From positions 29,344 through 93,343 of the forward strand of contig CAMATW010000001.1 in NCBI GenBank assembly GCA_945861305.1: a stretch of 64,000 nucleotides of DNA. The letters run 5' to 3'. This document shows, one piece after another, positions 1-9,505 of this stretch. The first letter of the stretch is position 1. Each line of letters begins with the position of its first letter. This stretch comes from Bordetella parapertussis. Lineage in GTDB: Bacteria > Pseudomonadota > Gammaproteobacteria > Burkholderiales > Burkholderiaceae_C. The notes under the pieces were generated by a model. The model saw nothing but the letters and a program-made list of their open reading frames with translations, did no database searches and was not told the DNA's origin. A program made the translations under genes and the position numbers.

Positions 1-75
1 ATAAGGGTGACGCATGGTCAGGATTCTAGAAGCTTCCCGTGGTTAGAATCCACATCTCTTTATTGGAGTTACTCT

Positions 76-213
76 ATGTCTGATGCGCACAACCAAGCTG
101 GCGAAGAACAAGACGCTGTTGAGGCCATTGTTCCCCTCATGCCCATCGTGCTGCCTATTGGTGGCGGTATTTTGATTTTCTTGTTGGCCTTTATTGCGGT
201 CTTCATGGCCTGA
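76..213 (+). CDS. small single-pass membrane protein, 45 aa
   Basis: A 45-residue protein. The N-terminal third is acidic and polar (SDAHNQAGEEQDAVE). It is followed by one long hydrophobic segment, about residues 18-45, containing a GGG turn (LPIGGGILIFLLAF). I chose the ATG at 76 rather than an upstream in-frame start because a GGAG Shine-Dalgarno lies at 65-68 with correct spacing, and because a rho-independent terminator follows at 240-265. It looks like an independently expressed tiny membrane protein. Its size and topology resemble accessory subunits of respiratory complexes, but I do not recognise the family and assign no function. The promoter would lie at or before the left edge of the window. 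Confidence 0.6.
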   Translation: MSDAHNQAGEEQDAVEAIVPLMPIVLPIGGGILIFLLAFIAVFMA

Positions 214-239
214 TTCGGCCGCTTAACCACCCACCTGAC

Positions 240-265
240 AGCGCCTATTCCACGGCGCTTTTTTA
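240..265 (+). terminator. rho-independent terminator after the small membrane protein
   Basis: Six-base-pair stem AGCGCC (240-245) with GGCGCT (254-259), loop TATTCCAC, followed directly by a run of T. It separates the small ORF from pckG. Confidence 0.8.
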
Positions 266-278
266 TTGGCTTGAGGTG

Positions 279-310
279 AATGCCTTGTCTTGGCTCTCAA
301 ACAGGGCATT
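279..310 (+). promoter_or_regulatory. inverted repeat / hairpin in the pckG leader
   Basis: AATGCCTTGT (279-288) pairs with ACAGGGCATT (301-310): ten base pairs including one G-U, with a 12-nt loop. It ends 31 nt before the pckG start and has no T-run, so it is not a terminator. It could be a leader-RNA structure or a dyad operator; nothing in the sequence decides between these. Confidence 0.4.
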
Positions 311-341
311 GACCTTAACCAATTGAAGTCAGGAGCTCCCC

Positions 342-2192
342 ATGAATGCACCCGCCCCTCAGGGAATAGGGTTGTCACCCCCGTTTTTTGTGAAAAATCG
401 CAAGCTCATTGCTTGGGTTGCCGAGATGGTGGCCTTGTGCAAACCCGTCGCCGTGCACTGGTGCGACGGCAGCGATGCTGAGTACCAACAGCTTTGCCAA
501 TTACTGGTTAAGTCCGGCACCTTCAAACAACTCAACCCTGCCAAGCGCCCCAACTCGTTTTTAGCCTGCTCTGACCCCTCGGACGTGGCCCGTGTGGAAG
601 ACCGCACCTTCATTTGTTCCGAACACAAAGAAAACGCCGGTCCTACTAATAACTGGATGTCGCCGGACGAGATGCGCCAAACCCTGCAACCCTTGTTTGA
701 CGGCTGCATGGCAGGTCGCACCCTGTATGTGGTGCCTTTCTCCATGGGCCCGCTGGGCAGCCCGATTGCCCACATTGGCATCGAGCTCTCCGACAGCGCC
801 TATGTGGCAGTGAATATGAAGATCATGACCCGCATGGGCAAAGCGGTGTATGAGGTGCTGGGAACCGACGGCGAGTTTGTGCCTTGTGTGCACACGGTGG
901 GCGCACCCTTGAAGGCTGGGGACAATGATGTGAGCTGGCCTTGCAACACAACCAAGTACATCGTTCACTACCCCGAAACCCGCGAAATTTGGTCTTATGG
1001 CTCGGGCTATGGCGGCAACGCGCTCCTTGGCAAGAAATGCTTTGCGCTGCGCATTGCCTCGAACATGGGAAGAGACCAAGGTTGGTTGGCCGAGCACATG
1101 CTGATCTTGGGCGTGACCAACCCTGAAGGAAAAAAATACCATGTGGCGGCCGCCTTCCCCAGCGCTTGCGGCAAGACCAACTTCGCCATGCTGATTCCAC
1201 CCGCGGGCATGCCGGGCTGGAAGGTCACCACCATTGGTGACGACATCGCCTGGATCAAGCCCGGCACGGACGGCAGACTGCGCGCCATCAACCCCGAGGC
1301 CGGCTACTTTGGCGTAGCCCCGGGCACCAACACCTTGACCAACCCCAACTGCATGGCCAGCTTGGACAAGAACGTGATCTTCACCAATGTGGCTTTAACC
1401 GACGACGGCGATGTTTGGTGGGAAGGCATGAGCGAGGCTCCCAGCCACTGCATCGACTGGCAGGGCAAAGACTGGACGCCCGCCATCGCCCGAGAAACCG
1501 GCGCCAAAGCTGCCCACGCCAATGCCCGCTTCACCGTGGCAGCGACCAACAACCCCGCACTCGACAGCGCTTGGGACGACCCCGCTGGCGTGACGATTGA
1601 CGCCTTTATCTTTGGCGGTCGCCGCTCAACCACCGTGCCCTTGGTGACCGAAGCCCGCAACTGGGTGGAGGGCGTTTACATGGCCGCCACCATGGGCTCC
1701 GAGACCACCGCCGCTGCCGCTGGCCAGCAAGGCGTGGTGCGCCGCGACCCCTTCGCCATGCTGCCTTTCATGGGCTACAACATGAGCGACTATTTCCAAC
1801 ACTGGTTGCAACTAGGCCAAAAGCTGCAAGCCAGCGGTGCCAAGTTGCCTGCTATTTATTGCGTCAACTGGTTCCGTAAAGGCGAGGACGGCAAGTTTGT
1901 CTGGCCTGGCTATGGCGAGAACATGCGTGTACTCAAGTGGATGATCGACCGCATAGAAGGCCGCGCCAAGGGTGCTGAAAACGTGTTTGGTATCAGCCCT
2001 GACTACGAAGAGTTGAATTGGAGCGGGTTGAGCTTCTCACCTGCGCAGTTCCTCACCGTCACCCACATCGACAAAGCGGCTTGGCAAACCGAATTGGGCT
2101 TGCACGAGGAGTTGTTCCAACAACTGGCTCACCGCCTGCCACCAGAGTTACCTGCCACCAAAGCCGCGATTGCGCATCGTCTAGGTGCTTGA
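342..2192 (+). CDS. pckG: phosphoenolpyruvate carboxykinase (GTP)
   Basis: 616 aa, the normal length for the GTP-dependent family. It converts oxaloacetate plus GTP to PEP, CO2 and GDP in the cytosol, the entry to gluconeogenesis. The P-loop is the GTP-type [13 protein letters not shown] (about residues 272-284), which contains the reactive cysteine, and it is followed by GDDIAW (about 299-304), a metal-binding motif. Both set it apart from the ATP-type PckA. The start is supported by an AGGAG six to seven bases upstream. It is monocistronic, bounded by a terminator on the left and convergent with rsmA on the right (3-nt gap). A hairpin at 279-310 lies in its leader. With maeB (50317-52638) it gives the cell two routes out of the C4-acid pool. 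Confidence 0.96.
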   Translation: MNAPAPQGIGLSPPFFVKNRKLIAWVAEMVALCKPVAVHWCDGSDAEYQQLCQLLVKSGTFKQLNPAKRPNSFLACSDPSDVARVEDRTFICSEHKENAGPTNNWMSPDEMRQTLQPLFDGCMAGRTLYVVPFSMGPLGSPIAHIGIELSDSAYVAVNMKIMTRMGKAVYEVLGTDGEFVPCVHTVGAPLKAGDNDVSWPCNTTKYIVHYPETREIWSYGSGYGGNALLGKKCFALRIASNMGRDQGWLAEHMLILGVTNPEGKKYHVAAAFPSACGKTNFAMLIPPAGMPGWKVTTIGDDIAWIKPGTDGRLRAINPEAGYFGVAPGTNTLTNPNCMASLDKNVIFTNVALTDDGDVWWEGMSEAPSHCIDWQGKDWTPAIARETGAKAAHANARFTVAATNNPALDSAWDDPAGVTIDAFIFGGRRSTTVPLVTEARNWVEGVYMAATMGSETTAAAAGQQGVVRRDPFAMLPFMGYNMSDYFQHWLQLGQKLQASGAKLPAIYCVNWFRKGEDGKFVWPGYGENMRVLKWMIDRIEGRAKGAENVFGISPDYEELNWSGLSFSPAQFLTVTHIDKAAWQTELGLHEELFQQLAHRLPPELPATKAAIAHRLGA

Positions 2193-2195
2193 TAC

Positions 2196-2969
2196 TTAAG
2201 GCCTGCTGGCGCTCACCTGCTGCGCCAGCAGCACATACTCAGCCACCGCTACCTCTTCGGCGCGGCGCTGCACATCAAAGTCAGCTGCCACACCCCGATC
2301 TTGCAACCAGCGGCCCAAGGTGTGCCTTAGCAGTTTGCGCCGCTGGCTGAACGCCACTTGCACCAATTCACTGAGCAGCGCCACAGGCAGCGGCGCGGGC
2401 TGCGAATGGGGGACCATGCGCACGACCGCGCTGTCTACGCGCGGGGGCGGATCAAAGGCCAGGGGGCCGACTTCCACCACCATCTCCATGGCGTAACGCC
2501 ATTGCAACATCACGCTCAATCGCCCATAAGCTGCGCTAGACGGCGCAGCCACCATGCGCTCAACCACCTCTTTTTGCAACATGAAGTGCTGATCTTGAAT
2601 GACCGCCACATGGTCCAACAAGTGAAACAAGATGGGGGTAGATATGTTGTAGGGCAAGTTGCCAACCACCCGCAAGGTTTGCGAATTTAAATTGATTGCC
2701 AAGGCCGTGATGTCAACCTTAAGCACATCTGCTTCGTGCACCGTCAAGTGCTTGTGTTGGCGCAAACGTGCTGCCAAGTCGCGGTCTAGCTCAATCACGT
2801 GCAAATGGCCAAGTCGCTCGACCAAGGGCTGGGTCATGGCCGCCAAGCCCGGGCCGATTTCCAGCATCTGTTGCCCCGACTGTGGGTCAATGGTGTTGAC
2901 AATTTCGCTTATCACGCCTTGATCGGTCAAAAAGTGCTGACCAAAACGCTTGCGTGCTTGGTGTTTCAC
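2196..2969 (-). CDS. rsmA: 16S rRNA (adenine1518/1519-N6)-dimethyltransferase
   Basis: 257 aa, also called KsgA. It dimethylates two adjacent adenines in helix 45 of 16S rRNA, using SAM, during 30S maturation. Features seen: the N-terminal KRFGQHFL motif, the SAM-binding [11 protein letters not shown] segment (about residues 36-46), the acidic VIELDRD, and the catalytic GNLPYNIS box (about 103-110), which is diagnostic of the family. It lies immediately downstream of surA, its stop and start codons abutting, in the common proteobacterial order lptD-surA-rsmA, so it is probably cotranscribed. pdxA, which often sits in this cluster, is absent here. Confidence 0.95.
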   Translation of the reverse strand: MKHQARKRFGQHFLTDQGVISEIVNTIDPQSGQQMLEIGPGLAAMTQPLVERLGHLHVIELDRDLAARLRQHKHLTVHEADVLKVDITALAINLNSQTLRVVGNLPYNISTPILFHLLDHVAVIQDQHFMLQKEVVERMVAAPSSAAYGRLSVMLQWRYAMEMVVEVGPLAFDPPPRVDSAVVRMVPHSQPAPLPVALLSELVQVAFSQRRKLLRHTLGRWLQDRGVAADFDVQRRAEEVAVAEYVLLAQQVSASRP

Positions 2970-4343
2970 TTATTGCGGGGTTTCGCGGTATTCGACAAAG
3001 GCGCGCCCGCGTACCTCGCGCTCCCAGTTTTTATAGGCTTCCTCAAACTTTTTCTCGCGCAAGATGTTGCGTGCCAAGTCTTGTTGTTCGCGCAAACTCA
3101 GCGGCGCTTCGCGCCTCTCAAGCACCTCTATCAGGTGCACGCCAAAGCGCGAAACCAGCGGGTCACCCACCTGACCGGGGGCCAGCTTGGCCATGGCCTC
3201 TTCAAATTCGGGCACCATCATGCCCGGGTTGGCCCAGCCTAAGTCACCACCTTGGTTGGCGCTACCGTCTTGCGAGTGCTCCTTGGCGAGCGCTTCAAAC
3301 TCAGCCGTACCGAGTTCGATCTTGCGCTTAAAGCCAGCCAACTGCGCACGCGCTGCATCTTGGCTGAGGTTTCCGCCTGGGCGCAACAAAATATGCCGCG
3401 CATGGGTTTGAGTCACGGTGTCTGGCAAAGCGTCTGCGCTGCGTCTTTCCAACAGCTTCAGTACATGAAAGCCGGCGGCCGAGCGAAGCGGCCCTGCTAA
3501 CTGGCCAACTACGGTGTCTTTGGTGGCATCGACAAACAAGCTTGGGTAACGGCTGGGGGGACGCAAGCCCAAGACGCCGCCATTGCTGCGATCAGCTGCA
3601 CTGGAAAACTGAGCGGCCAATTTTGAAAAATCTTCACCTGCTTTGAGTTTTCGCATCACCTCGTCGGCTTTTGTCAGCTGCTTGGCTACATCGTCGGCGC
3701 TGGCGTTTTCGGGTAAAAGAAACAAGATGTGGGCGATATTGATATCAGCATTGGGATTGGCAGCGTTATTGCGCTCTTGCAAAAAAGCATCAACTTCGAA
3801 ATCTTGAATCTTTATGCGTGCATTGACCTCGCGCTCGCGTACCCTTTGGAGCAACATCTGGCGACGAACTTGGGTACGGTATTGTTCCCATGACAAGCCT
3901 TGCTCTTGCAAACGTTGCTGCAACTGTTGGATGTTCAATTGATTGCGTTGCGCAGTTTTTTCGATGGCCTTGTCCAACTCATCTGAGCTGATTTGCATCC
4001 CGTAGAGCTTGGCACTACCTATTTGCGCCGCCTCGTCAATCAAGGTTTCCATGGCCTCCATCAACAAATTGCTGCGGCCTAGCTTTGCTGCGGCAGGGTC
4101 GGCCATGGCTGCAAGGCGAGTGACCTCTTGGTTGGTGATAGGTTCGTTATCGACCACCGCCACGATAAAGTCTGAAGCACGCGAGGACTCTTTGGGGGCC
4201 AAGGAAGGGGGCGGGGTGCGCACACTCAAACCTGCGCCGACTCCCCCGGGCGAGGGCTTGAGGGTTTGAGGCATGGCCACACAAGCGCCAGCACAGCATA
4301 GGCCGACTGCCAGACTGCGCAAAAAATTGGAAGAACAAGTCAT
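2970..4343 (-). CDS. surA: periplasmic peptidyl-prolyl isomerase / chaperone SurA
   Basis: About 457 aa. It escorts outer-membrane proteins, including LptD, across the periplasm. The preferred start (MTCSSNFLRS...) gives a signal peptide ending near CVAMPQ and places the gene 7 nt after the lptD stop. Longer in-frame starts up to 4397 would overlap lptD. After a helical chaperone region come two parvulin-type PPIase repeats: the first begins near NIAHILFLLP (about residue 200) and the second at THARHILLRPGG (about 310). The C-terminal helix is present (KKFEEAYKNWEREVRGRAFV). Its place between lptD and rsmA is conserved in proteobacteria. Confidence 0.94.
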   Translation of the reverse strand: MTCSSNFLRSLAVGLCCAGACVAMPQTLKPSPGGVGAGLSVRTPPPSLAPKESSRASDFIVAVVDNEPITNQEVTRLAAMADPAAAKLGRSNLLMEAMETLIDEAAQIGSAKLYGMQISSDELDKAIEKTAQRNQLNIQQLQQRLQEQGLSWEQYRTQVRRQMLLQRVREREVNARIKIQDFEVDAFLQERNNAANPNADINIAHILFLLPENASADDVAKQLTKADEVMRKLKAGEDFSKLAAQFSSAADRSNGGVLGLRPPSRYPSLFVDATKDTVVGQLAGPLRSAAGFHVLKLLERRSADALPDTVTQTHARHILLRPGGNLSQDAARAQLAGFKRKIELGTAEFEALAKEHSQDGSANQGGDLGWANPGMMVPEFEEAMAKLAPGQVGDPLVSRFGVHLIEVLERREAPLSLREQQDLARNILREKKFEEAYKNWEREVRGRAFVEYRETPQ

Positions 4344-4350
4344 AGAAAAA

Positions 4351-6759
4351 TCAGTCATATTGGCTAAATCGGCTGGGTGCATGGGGCTGGTTTTCACGCA
4401 AGTTTTGGTAGCGCGGGATATTGTTTTTCAACGAAGACAAGGGGTTGATGCCTACGCGCGAAAAGTCGTTGAACTCCAATTGAAACATCAATCGACTGTT
4501 GGGGCTGTCGGTCAGGGATACCTGACTGCGTGAGACGACCACACGCCCCACCCAACAACCAGCGTCGTACTCCAAGCCAGTCAGGGTTTCGATGAAGCGC
4601 TTTTCAAGCATGCTGTAGTTGCCCCGCCCCACGGTAAACCATCGCTGCTCGCCCAAACCACGCCCTCGTCCATCGTCGACACCACGGTCACCCCACAAGT
4701 CGTTAAGCGGCCACTGCCAAGCCACGTCCATGGTGGTGGAGACTGAGCGCTGATACCGGTAAGACGCTGTCAGTACACGGTAGCTGCTGGGGTTGTAGCG
4801 TGTACCCACCGATGAACGCTCGGAGATCGCCGTCTCGGGGTTGTATTGCACGATGCTGTCAAGCGCCCAGCGTGGGGTCAAATAGGTGCTGGCGCCCAGC
4901 AAGATGTCGCTGAAGCTGTCGGTCAATGGTGTGGCTGTGGGCGTGAGCAACACCTTTTGGTCTTTGAAACGAAAACGCTGTGCCAGCGCAAACTTGGCAC
5001 CCTCCCCTCCTGTTTCAGGATTGATCAAGCGAGACGTCGCACCCACGGTCAAGGTGCGACTGTCTGAAACGCGGTCTTGTCCAGAAAATGCGTTCTCAGT
5101 AAAAATAGTGGCAAAGTTAAAGTCGTTGAAACCTGTGTCGTAATTAGGCAAGTCACTTTGTGAGCGAAAGGGTGTGTTAACAAAATAGGCGCGCGGCTCT
5201 AAAGTCTGAGTCCAAACTGTTCCAAACCATTGGCTGGGTCTCTCAAACACCACGCCACTGTCAACGCTAAAAGTTGGTACGGTAACGCTGGCGTTATTGC
5301 TGGCTGTACTGGTTCCGTAAATGCCTTTGTAGGTTTCGTCATACTGGTATTGGCGGGTTTGCAGCATCAGCTTAGGCGTGACATAGCCATAAGGCAGGTA
5401 TTGAGGGGCGCTGACTTGGGTGAGCAAGACCAGGCGCTGGGCATTGGGTTGGTTGCAATACTGGCTGCCAGCATAGACGTTGCAATACCAAGCCCTGTCG
5501 GCGCTGAAGCGGGTAGCTTCGCCGCCCACCGCCAAATCTAGACCGCCCACATCGGCACGTAAATAGTTGGCATTGACCTGCGGCATACGGTTAAAGGGCG
5601 GCGCAATCGGGGCGGTCACGTCTTGCAGCGTCTGGTATTGGGTCGCGCTGGTGGAGGTAGTGAAAGTGCCCTTGGCCCAACCCAATGTAGCCGAAGATGG
5701 CAATAAGCGTTGCGTTAAGGGTCCGCCCGAGACGGTGGAAAAGTCTTTCCAATAATTTGCGTCACTGACGCGGTTGATATTGAAACCAAACCCTATCGGC
5801 TGTCGGGCATCAGACCATCCATTGTGTTGGTGCGAATAGCCCCAGCGGTAATTGCCACGCAAAGAGTCATAGGGCATGACATTGAGTTTGGCCACGCCAT
5901 CAAAAGGGGGGTTGGGAATCTTGCGCTCAAGGTAGCGAAACTCCGAGTCAAAGCGAGTGCCGCGCCTGGCCATGGAGGTGGTGGTCACCGTCAAGTCACG
6001 GTTAGGCGCCAAATTAACGTAATAAGGCAAACTCGCTTCTACACCGCCTTTGTTGTCAATTGCAAAAGCGGGCGGCAAAAAACCTGATTTGCGCTGCGCG
6101 CTCAAAGGAAAGCTGAACGAGGGTATGGGCAGCAAAGGAATGTTCATGAAACGCAATACCCCGTCTTCGGCCAAGCCCTCATTCAAGTCATTGTCAAAGT
6201 TTATTTTTTCGGCCTCGACCATCCAGTCGGGCAGCCACGAGGGGCCGGGTTTGCGGGTGCAGGTGGTGTAGGTGGCTTTTTTGGCTACCGCGTGTTTTTC
6301 GTCAATAAAATCTATGCGCTGAGCTTGCCCATGTCCTTCGGAGCGCAAAAAAGTGTAAGACGGATTGAGAAAAAAACCGCTGAACGCATCCACTTGCAAG
6401 TCGAGCAAACTTCCTTGGTAGCGGTTACCGGCTCGGTTAATGTACACATTGCCGCTGGCGCGTGCGCGGTCGTCCGGTTGGTAATAATCAATGCTGTCAG
6501 CCTGAATCAAGGTGTCGGCTTTGCGCAGCACGCTGTTGCCCTGCAAGGAAGTATCAAGATCGGTTCGGCCCGTTATAAAGTCGCTTTGCAAATAGGTGGG
6601 TAACTGGTTGCGAATTTGCGGCGCCAAGCGGTCCATCAAACCCGAGCTGGGCTTGAGTTTGAGCGAAGGCTCTCCTTCTTGAGCAAAAACGGGCGAGCAC
6701 AACAAGACATTGCAGGACCCTACACTGGCGAACACCGACAATAGAAAAATCTTGCGCAT
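4351..6759 (-). CDS. lptD: LPS-assembly outer-membrane protein LptD
   Basis: 802 aa. It forms the outer-membrane barrel that, with the lipoprotein LptE, inserts lipopolysaccharide into the outer leaflet. Seen: a signal peptide ending at VFAQEGEP; an N-terminal periplasmic OstA-like beta-jellyroll (about residues 80-190, with QADSIDYYQPDDRARASGNV), which joins the LptA/LptC bridge; then a long, aromatic-rich beta-barrel. A Cys pair (CTRKPGPSW region and a late CW) could form the inter-domain disulphide. It is first gene of lptD-surA-rsmA and divergent from amgK over only about 50 bp, so the promoters must be back to back. LptC is encoded at 17011-17649. Confidence 0.95.
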   Translation of the reverse strand: MRKIFLLSVFASVGSCNVLLCSPVFAQEGEPSLKLKPSSGLMDRLAPQIRNQLPTYLQSDFITGRTDLDTSLQGNSVLRKADTLIQADSIDYYQPDDRARASGNVYINRAGNRYQGSLLDLQVDAFSGFFLNPSYTFLRSEGHGQAQRIDFIDEKHAVAKKATYTTCTRKPGPSWLPDWMVEAEKINFDNDLNEGLAEDGVLRFMNIPLLPIPSFSFPLSAQRKSGFLPPAFAIDNKGGVEASLPYYVNLAPNRDLTVTTTSMARRGTRFDSEFRYLERKIPNPPFDGVAKLNVMPYDSLRGNYRWGYSHQHNGWSDARQPIGFGFNINRVSDANYWKDFSTVSGGPLTQRLLPSSATLGWAKGTFTTSTSATQYQTLQDVTAPIAPPFNRMPQVNANYLRADVGGLDLAVGGEATRFSADRAWYCNVYAGSQYCNQPNAQRLVLLTQVSAPQYLPYGYVTPKLMLQTRQYQYDETYKGIYGTSTASNNASVTVPTFSVDSGVVFERPSQWFGTVWTQTLEPRAYFVNTPFRSQSDLPNYDTGFNDFNFATIFTENAFSGQDRVSDSRTLTVGATSRLINPETGGEGAKFALAQRFRFKDQKVLLTPTATPLTDSFSDILLGASTYLTPRWALDSIVQYNPETAISERSSVGTRYNPSSYRVLTASYRYQRSVSTTMDVAWQWPLNDLWGDRGVDDGRGRGLGEQRWFTVGRGNYSMLEKRFIETLTGLEYDAGCWVGRVVVSRSQVSLTDSPNSRLMFQLEFNDFSRVGINPLSSLKNNIPRYQNLRENQPHAPSRFSQYD

Positions 6760-6810
6760 GAAAGAAGACTAGGCTGCCCGAAAGCGCTGTTTGTAGAATT
6801 TGGATTATCC

Positions 6811-7929
6811 ATGAGCCCATCTTCCCTAGACTTTCTCCCCGATCTACCCCTGACATCGGCCATTCAACTGCTCGGCTGGCAAGACATTTCTCGCGCCCAA
6901 GCTTTCGCTAAATGGCTTGAGTCTTTGTCCCCAACACACAAACTCCAGCCTGAAACCGTGCGCGCAGCCAGTGCCGACGCAAGCTTTCGGCGTTACTTCA
7001 GGGTCGATACCCCAAGGGCAAGCCTGATCATCATGGACGCGCCCCCCGACAAGGAAAACAGCCAGCCATTTGTGGCCATTGCGTCTTTGATGCAAAAGGC
7101 AGGCTTATTGGTGCCTCAGGTGCTGGCTTGGGACCCGGTCCAAGGCTTTATGCTACTTGACGATCTTGGACAAGACACCATGATGCAAGTGCTTGACGTT
7201 ACTAAGCCAGAGCAAAATCGGGGTTTATTTAACCGTGCGCTGGATGCGTTGCTGAGTTTGCAGCAAGCCTCATGCCCTGAGGTATTGCCGCCTTATGACG
7301 CTGCGGTGCTGCAACGAGAGTTGCAATTGTTTCCCAACTGGTATGTAGGCCAACACCGTGGCAAGACCTTGAGCGCGGACCAAGCGCAAGTTCTTCACAA
7401 CAGCTTCTCAGTTCTGGTTTCGCGCAACTTGGCTGCGCCCATGGTGTTTGTTCACCGAGACTTTATGCCGCGCAACTTGATGATGCCGTGGGATTTAAAT
7501 GAGCCACGCTTGGGCGTTTTAGATTTCCAAGACGCGGTCTATGGCCCAATTACCTATGATATTGCCAGCCTGATGCGGGACGCCTTCATCAGTTGGGAAG
7601 AAGACTTTTGCCTGGATGTAACGGTTCGCTACTGGGAGAGAGCTCGCGCCCTTGGAATGCTCGACCATGACGGTTGGCACAGCGACTTTGGGGCTTTTTA
7701 CAGGGCGGTGGAATGGATGGGTTTGCAAAGGCATTTGAAGGTGGCCGGTATCTTCGCTCGCCTGGGCCTGCGAGACGGGAAACCCAAATACTTGGCAGAT
7801 ACACCCCGCTTTGTAAACTACATACGCGCCACCTGTAGTCGCTACCGCGAACTCATGCCGCTGTTGCGCTTGATCGACAATATCGAAGACCATAATCCTG
7901 TCAGCGGTTTTGCTTACGGTCGGATATAG
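6811..7929 (+). CDS. amgK: N-acetylmuramate/N-acetylglucosamine anomeric kinase
   Basis: 372 aa, an aminoglycoside-phosphotransferase-fold kinase. AmgK phosphorylates MurNAc (and GlcNAc) at C1 so that peptidoglycan sugars re-enter UDP-MurNAc synthesis; MurU then adds UMP. Seen: the nucleotide-binding ASFRRYFRV (about residue 58), the catalytic loop VHRDFMPRNLMM (about 216-227) and the metal-binding VLDFQDAVYG (about 239-248). The position divergent from lptD matches the classical amgK locus, which supports this over a generic APH-family call. In Pseudomonas murU follows directly; here the next gene is rsmE, and the murU homologue is at 54815-55573. The Shine-Dalgarno is weak. Confidence 0.86.
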   Translation: MSPSSLDFLPDLPLTSAIQLLGWQDISRAQAFAKWLESLSPTHKLQPETVRAASADASFRRYFRVDTPRASLIIMDAPPDKENSQPFVAIASLMQKAGLLVPQVLAWDPVQGFMLLDDLGQDTMMQVLDVTKPEQNRGLFNRALDALLSLQQASCPEVLPPYDAAVLQRELQLFPNWYVGQHRGKTLSADQAQVLHNSFSVLVSRNLAAPMVFVHRDFMPRNLMMPWDLNEPRLGVLDFQDAVYGPITYDIASLMRDAFISWEEDFCLDVTVRYWERARALGMLDHDGWHSDFGAFYRAVEWMGLQRHLKVAGIFARLGLRDGKPKYLADTPRFVNYIRATCSRYRELMPLLRLIDNIEDHNPVSGFAYGRI

Positions 7930-7934
7930 CCGAG

Positions 7935-8645
7935 GTGCCACGTTTTTTCTGCGCACACCCATTGCAAGCAGGCTTGTCTTTGGAATTACCTGCCGACACC
8001 AGCCGCCACATCCAAGTCTTGCGCTTACAACCTGGTGCGGTGATCACCTTATTTGATGGACGCGGCGGCGAGTACGAGGCCTGTATCCTTCAAATGGGGC
8101 GACACACCGTTACGACAAGAATAGAAGCGCACCATGCAATAGAGCGCGAAAGCTCGGTCTACAGCCATGTGGTAATAGGTATGCCGGCCAATGAGCGCAT
8201 GGATTGGTTGGTGGAAAAAGCCACCGAACTGGGCGTTGCGCGTATCACCCCGCTGATGACTGCACGCGGTGTACTTCGATTGAGCGCCGAGCGCGCCCAA
8301 AAACGCCAACTGCACTGGCAAGGCATTGCACAAGCAGCTTGCGCGCAATCGGGACGTAACACGCCGCCACATATCGATGTACCGCAAAACTGGTCTGAAT
8401 GGTTAAACACATTGCCCCACGATGAAGGGCAGGCACGCTGGATGCTGTCCTTGTCCGCCAAGTCATCCCCTTTGGTTGCGCTTACACAAAACCGGCGTGT
8501 GCTTTTGCTCAGCGGCCCCGAAGGTGGCTTGAGCTGCGACGAAGAAGCACAAGCGCTTGAGCGAGATTTCGTTGCTGTCAGCTTGGGCACACGGGTGTTG
8601 CGAGCGGAAACGGCACCGCTGTCGGTGCTGTCACGCTGGCTTTAG
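7935..8645 (+). CDS. rsmE: 16S rRNA (uracil1498-N3)-methyltransferase
   Basis: 236 aa, SPOUT-class (trefoil-knot) methyltransferase that methylates U1498 of 16S rRNA. Seen: an N-terminal PUA-like domain (HIQVLRLQPGAVITLFDGRGGEY), the VEKATELGVARITPL motif, and the C-terminal SAM-knot motifs LLSGPEGGLSCDEE and SLGTRVLRAETA, a signature pair for RsmE. It starts at GTG (7935), 5 nt after the amgK stop, so it is probably translated from the same mRNA. Its stop overlaps the stop of the convergent hydrolase gene by four bases. Confidence 0.94.
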   Translation: MPRFFCAHPLQAGLSLELPADTSRHIQVLRLQPGAVITLFDGRGGEYEACILQMGRHTVTTRIEAHHAIERESSVYSHVVIGMPANERMDWLVEKATELGVARITPLMTARGVLRLSAERAQKRQLHWQGIAQAACAQSGRNTPPHIDVPQNWSEWLNTLPHDEGQARWMLSLSAKSSPLVALTQNRRVLLLSGPEGGLSCDEEAQALERDFVAVSLGTRVLRAETAPLSVLSRWL

Positions 8646-9499
8646 AGGGCGTAACGGCTGTCTAGCCAAGCCAGCAGTTTGGTCAATACCATGGCTTTTT
8701 CAGGGTCGTTAAAAATCTCGTGGTACATCACATTGAAACAGTACGACTGAAGCACCTCTGAGGGTGCTAAGCGTGCAAATTCTGCACTCGCTTGCGGCAA
8801 CACCAACTGATCTTGACCCGCATACAGGAGCAATGTCGGCATAGACCAAGCGCTGGCCTGGGCCACAGTTTGAGCGCCTTCTTTCAATATCCAAGCTGCC
8901 AATCCTGCAGAGATTTGTCGATGCACCAAGGGGTCTTCCACATAAGCTCGAACCACCTGTGCGTCGCGGGCGACCCAAGGGGTTTTCACTCCGTTATCAA
9001 CCCTCACATGGGGGAACAATTTAGGCAAGGTTGCGAGTAGAAATTTTTGAATCAGATTGGTTTGTGCGCCCAAAGCTGGCGAACTCATCACCAAAGCATC
9101 GATGTGAGGCAAGGAATTCGCTACAGCACGGGCTGCAATCAAGCCACCCATGCTGTGGCCCAGGAGCACCAAGGGAGCGGGCGTTAGGGCGCGCACATGC
9201 TTAATCACAAAATCCACATCGTCTAGCAAATGGGTTGAGGAGAGCAAGTTGCCGCGCATTCCACTGGACAAACCATGACCGTGGTGGTCATAACCAAACA
9301 CCACATAGCCAGCCGCCTGCAAGGCGCTGGCAATGTATCCGTAACGGCCCATATGTTCACCCAAGCCATGCAACAGCAAAACAGCAGCTCGTGCGTTTTC
9401 CGGCGGCTGAGGCCAAACGTAAAAAGCCAGCGTTTGCTCGCCGTGGTCGAGTTGGGTGATATGGGGTTTTTGGGCCGCTTGATCGGCAATAGAGGACAT
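8642..9499 (-). CDS. alpha/beta hydrolase, monoacylglycerol-lipase/lysophospholipase-like
   Basis: 285 aa, serine hydrolase with no signal peptide, so probably cytosolic. Seen: the oxyanion-hole motif LLHGLGEHMGRY (about residues 42-53), the FGYDHHGHGLSSG strand typical of monoglyceride lipases (Hydrolase_4 family), the nucleophile elbow LLGHSMGG (about 112-119, Ser is the catalytic residue), an Asp in LLYAGQDQLV, and the late His in YHEIFND. The family cleaves monoacylglycerols or lysophospholipids; the true substrate cannot be read from sequence. It lies downstream of metW on the same strand with a 6-nt gap, so it may be transcribed with metX-metW. Confidence 0.85.
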   Translation of the reverse strand: MSSIADQAAQKPHITQLDHGEQTLAFYVWPQPPENARAAVLLLHGLGEHMGRYGYIASALQAAGYVVFGYDHHGHGLSSGMRGNLLSSTHLLDDVDFVIKHVRALTPAPLVLLGHSMGGLIAARAVANSLPHIDALVMSSPALGAQTNLIQKFLLATLPKLFPHVRVDNGVKTPWVARDAQVVRAYVEDPLVHRQISAGLAAWILKEGAQTVAQASAWSMPTLLLYAGQDQLVLPQASAEFARLAPSEVLQSYCFNVMYHEIFNDPEKAMVLTKLLAWLDSRYAL

Positions 9500-9505
9500 G
9501 AAGTC

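Noticed and set aside
39..53. GTGG-TTAGAAT-CCAC resembles a tRNA T-arm
   Set aside because: No acceptor stem, anticodon arm or CCA can be built around it, and a T-arm needs five pairs and TTC in the loop.
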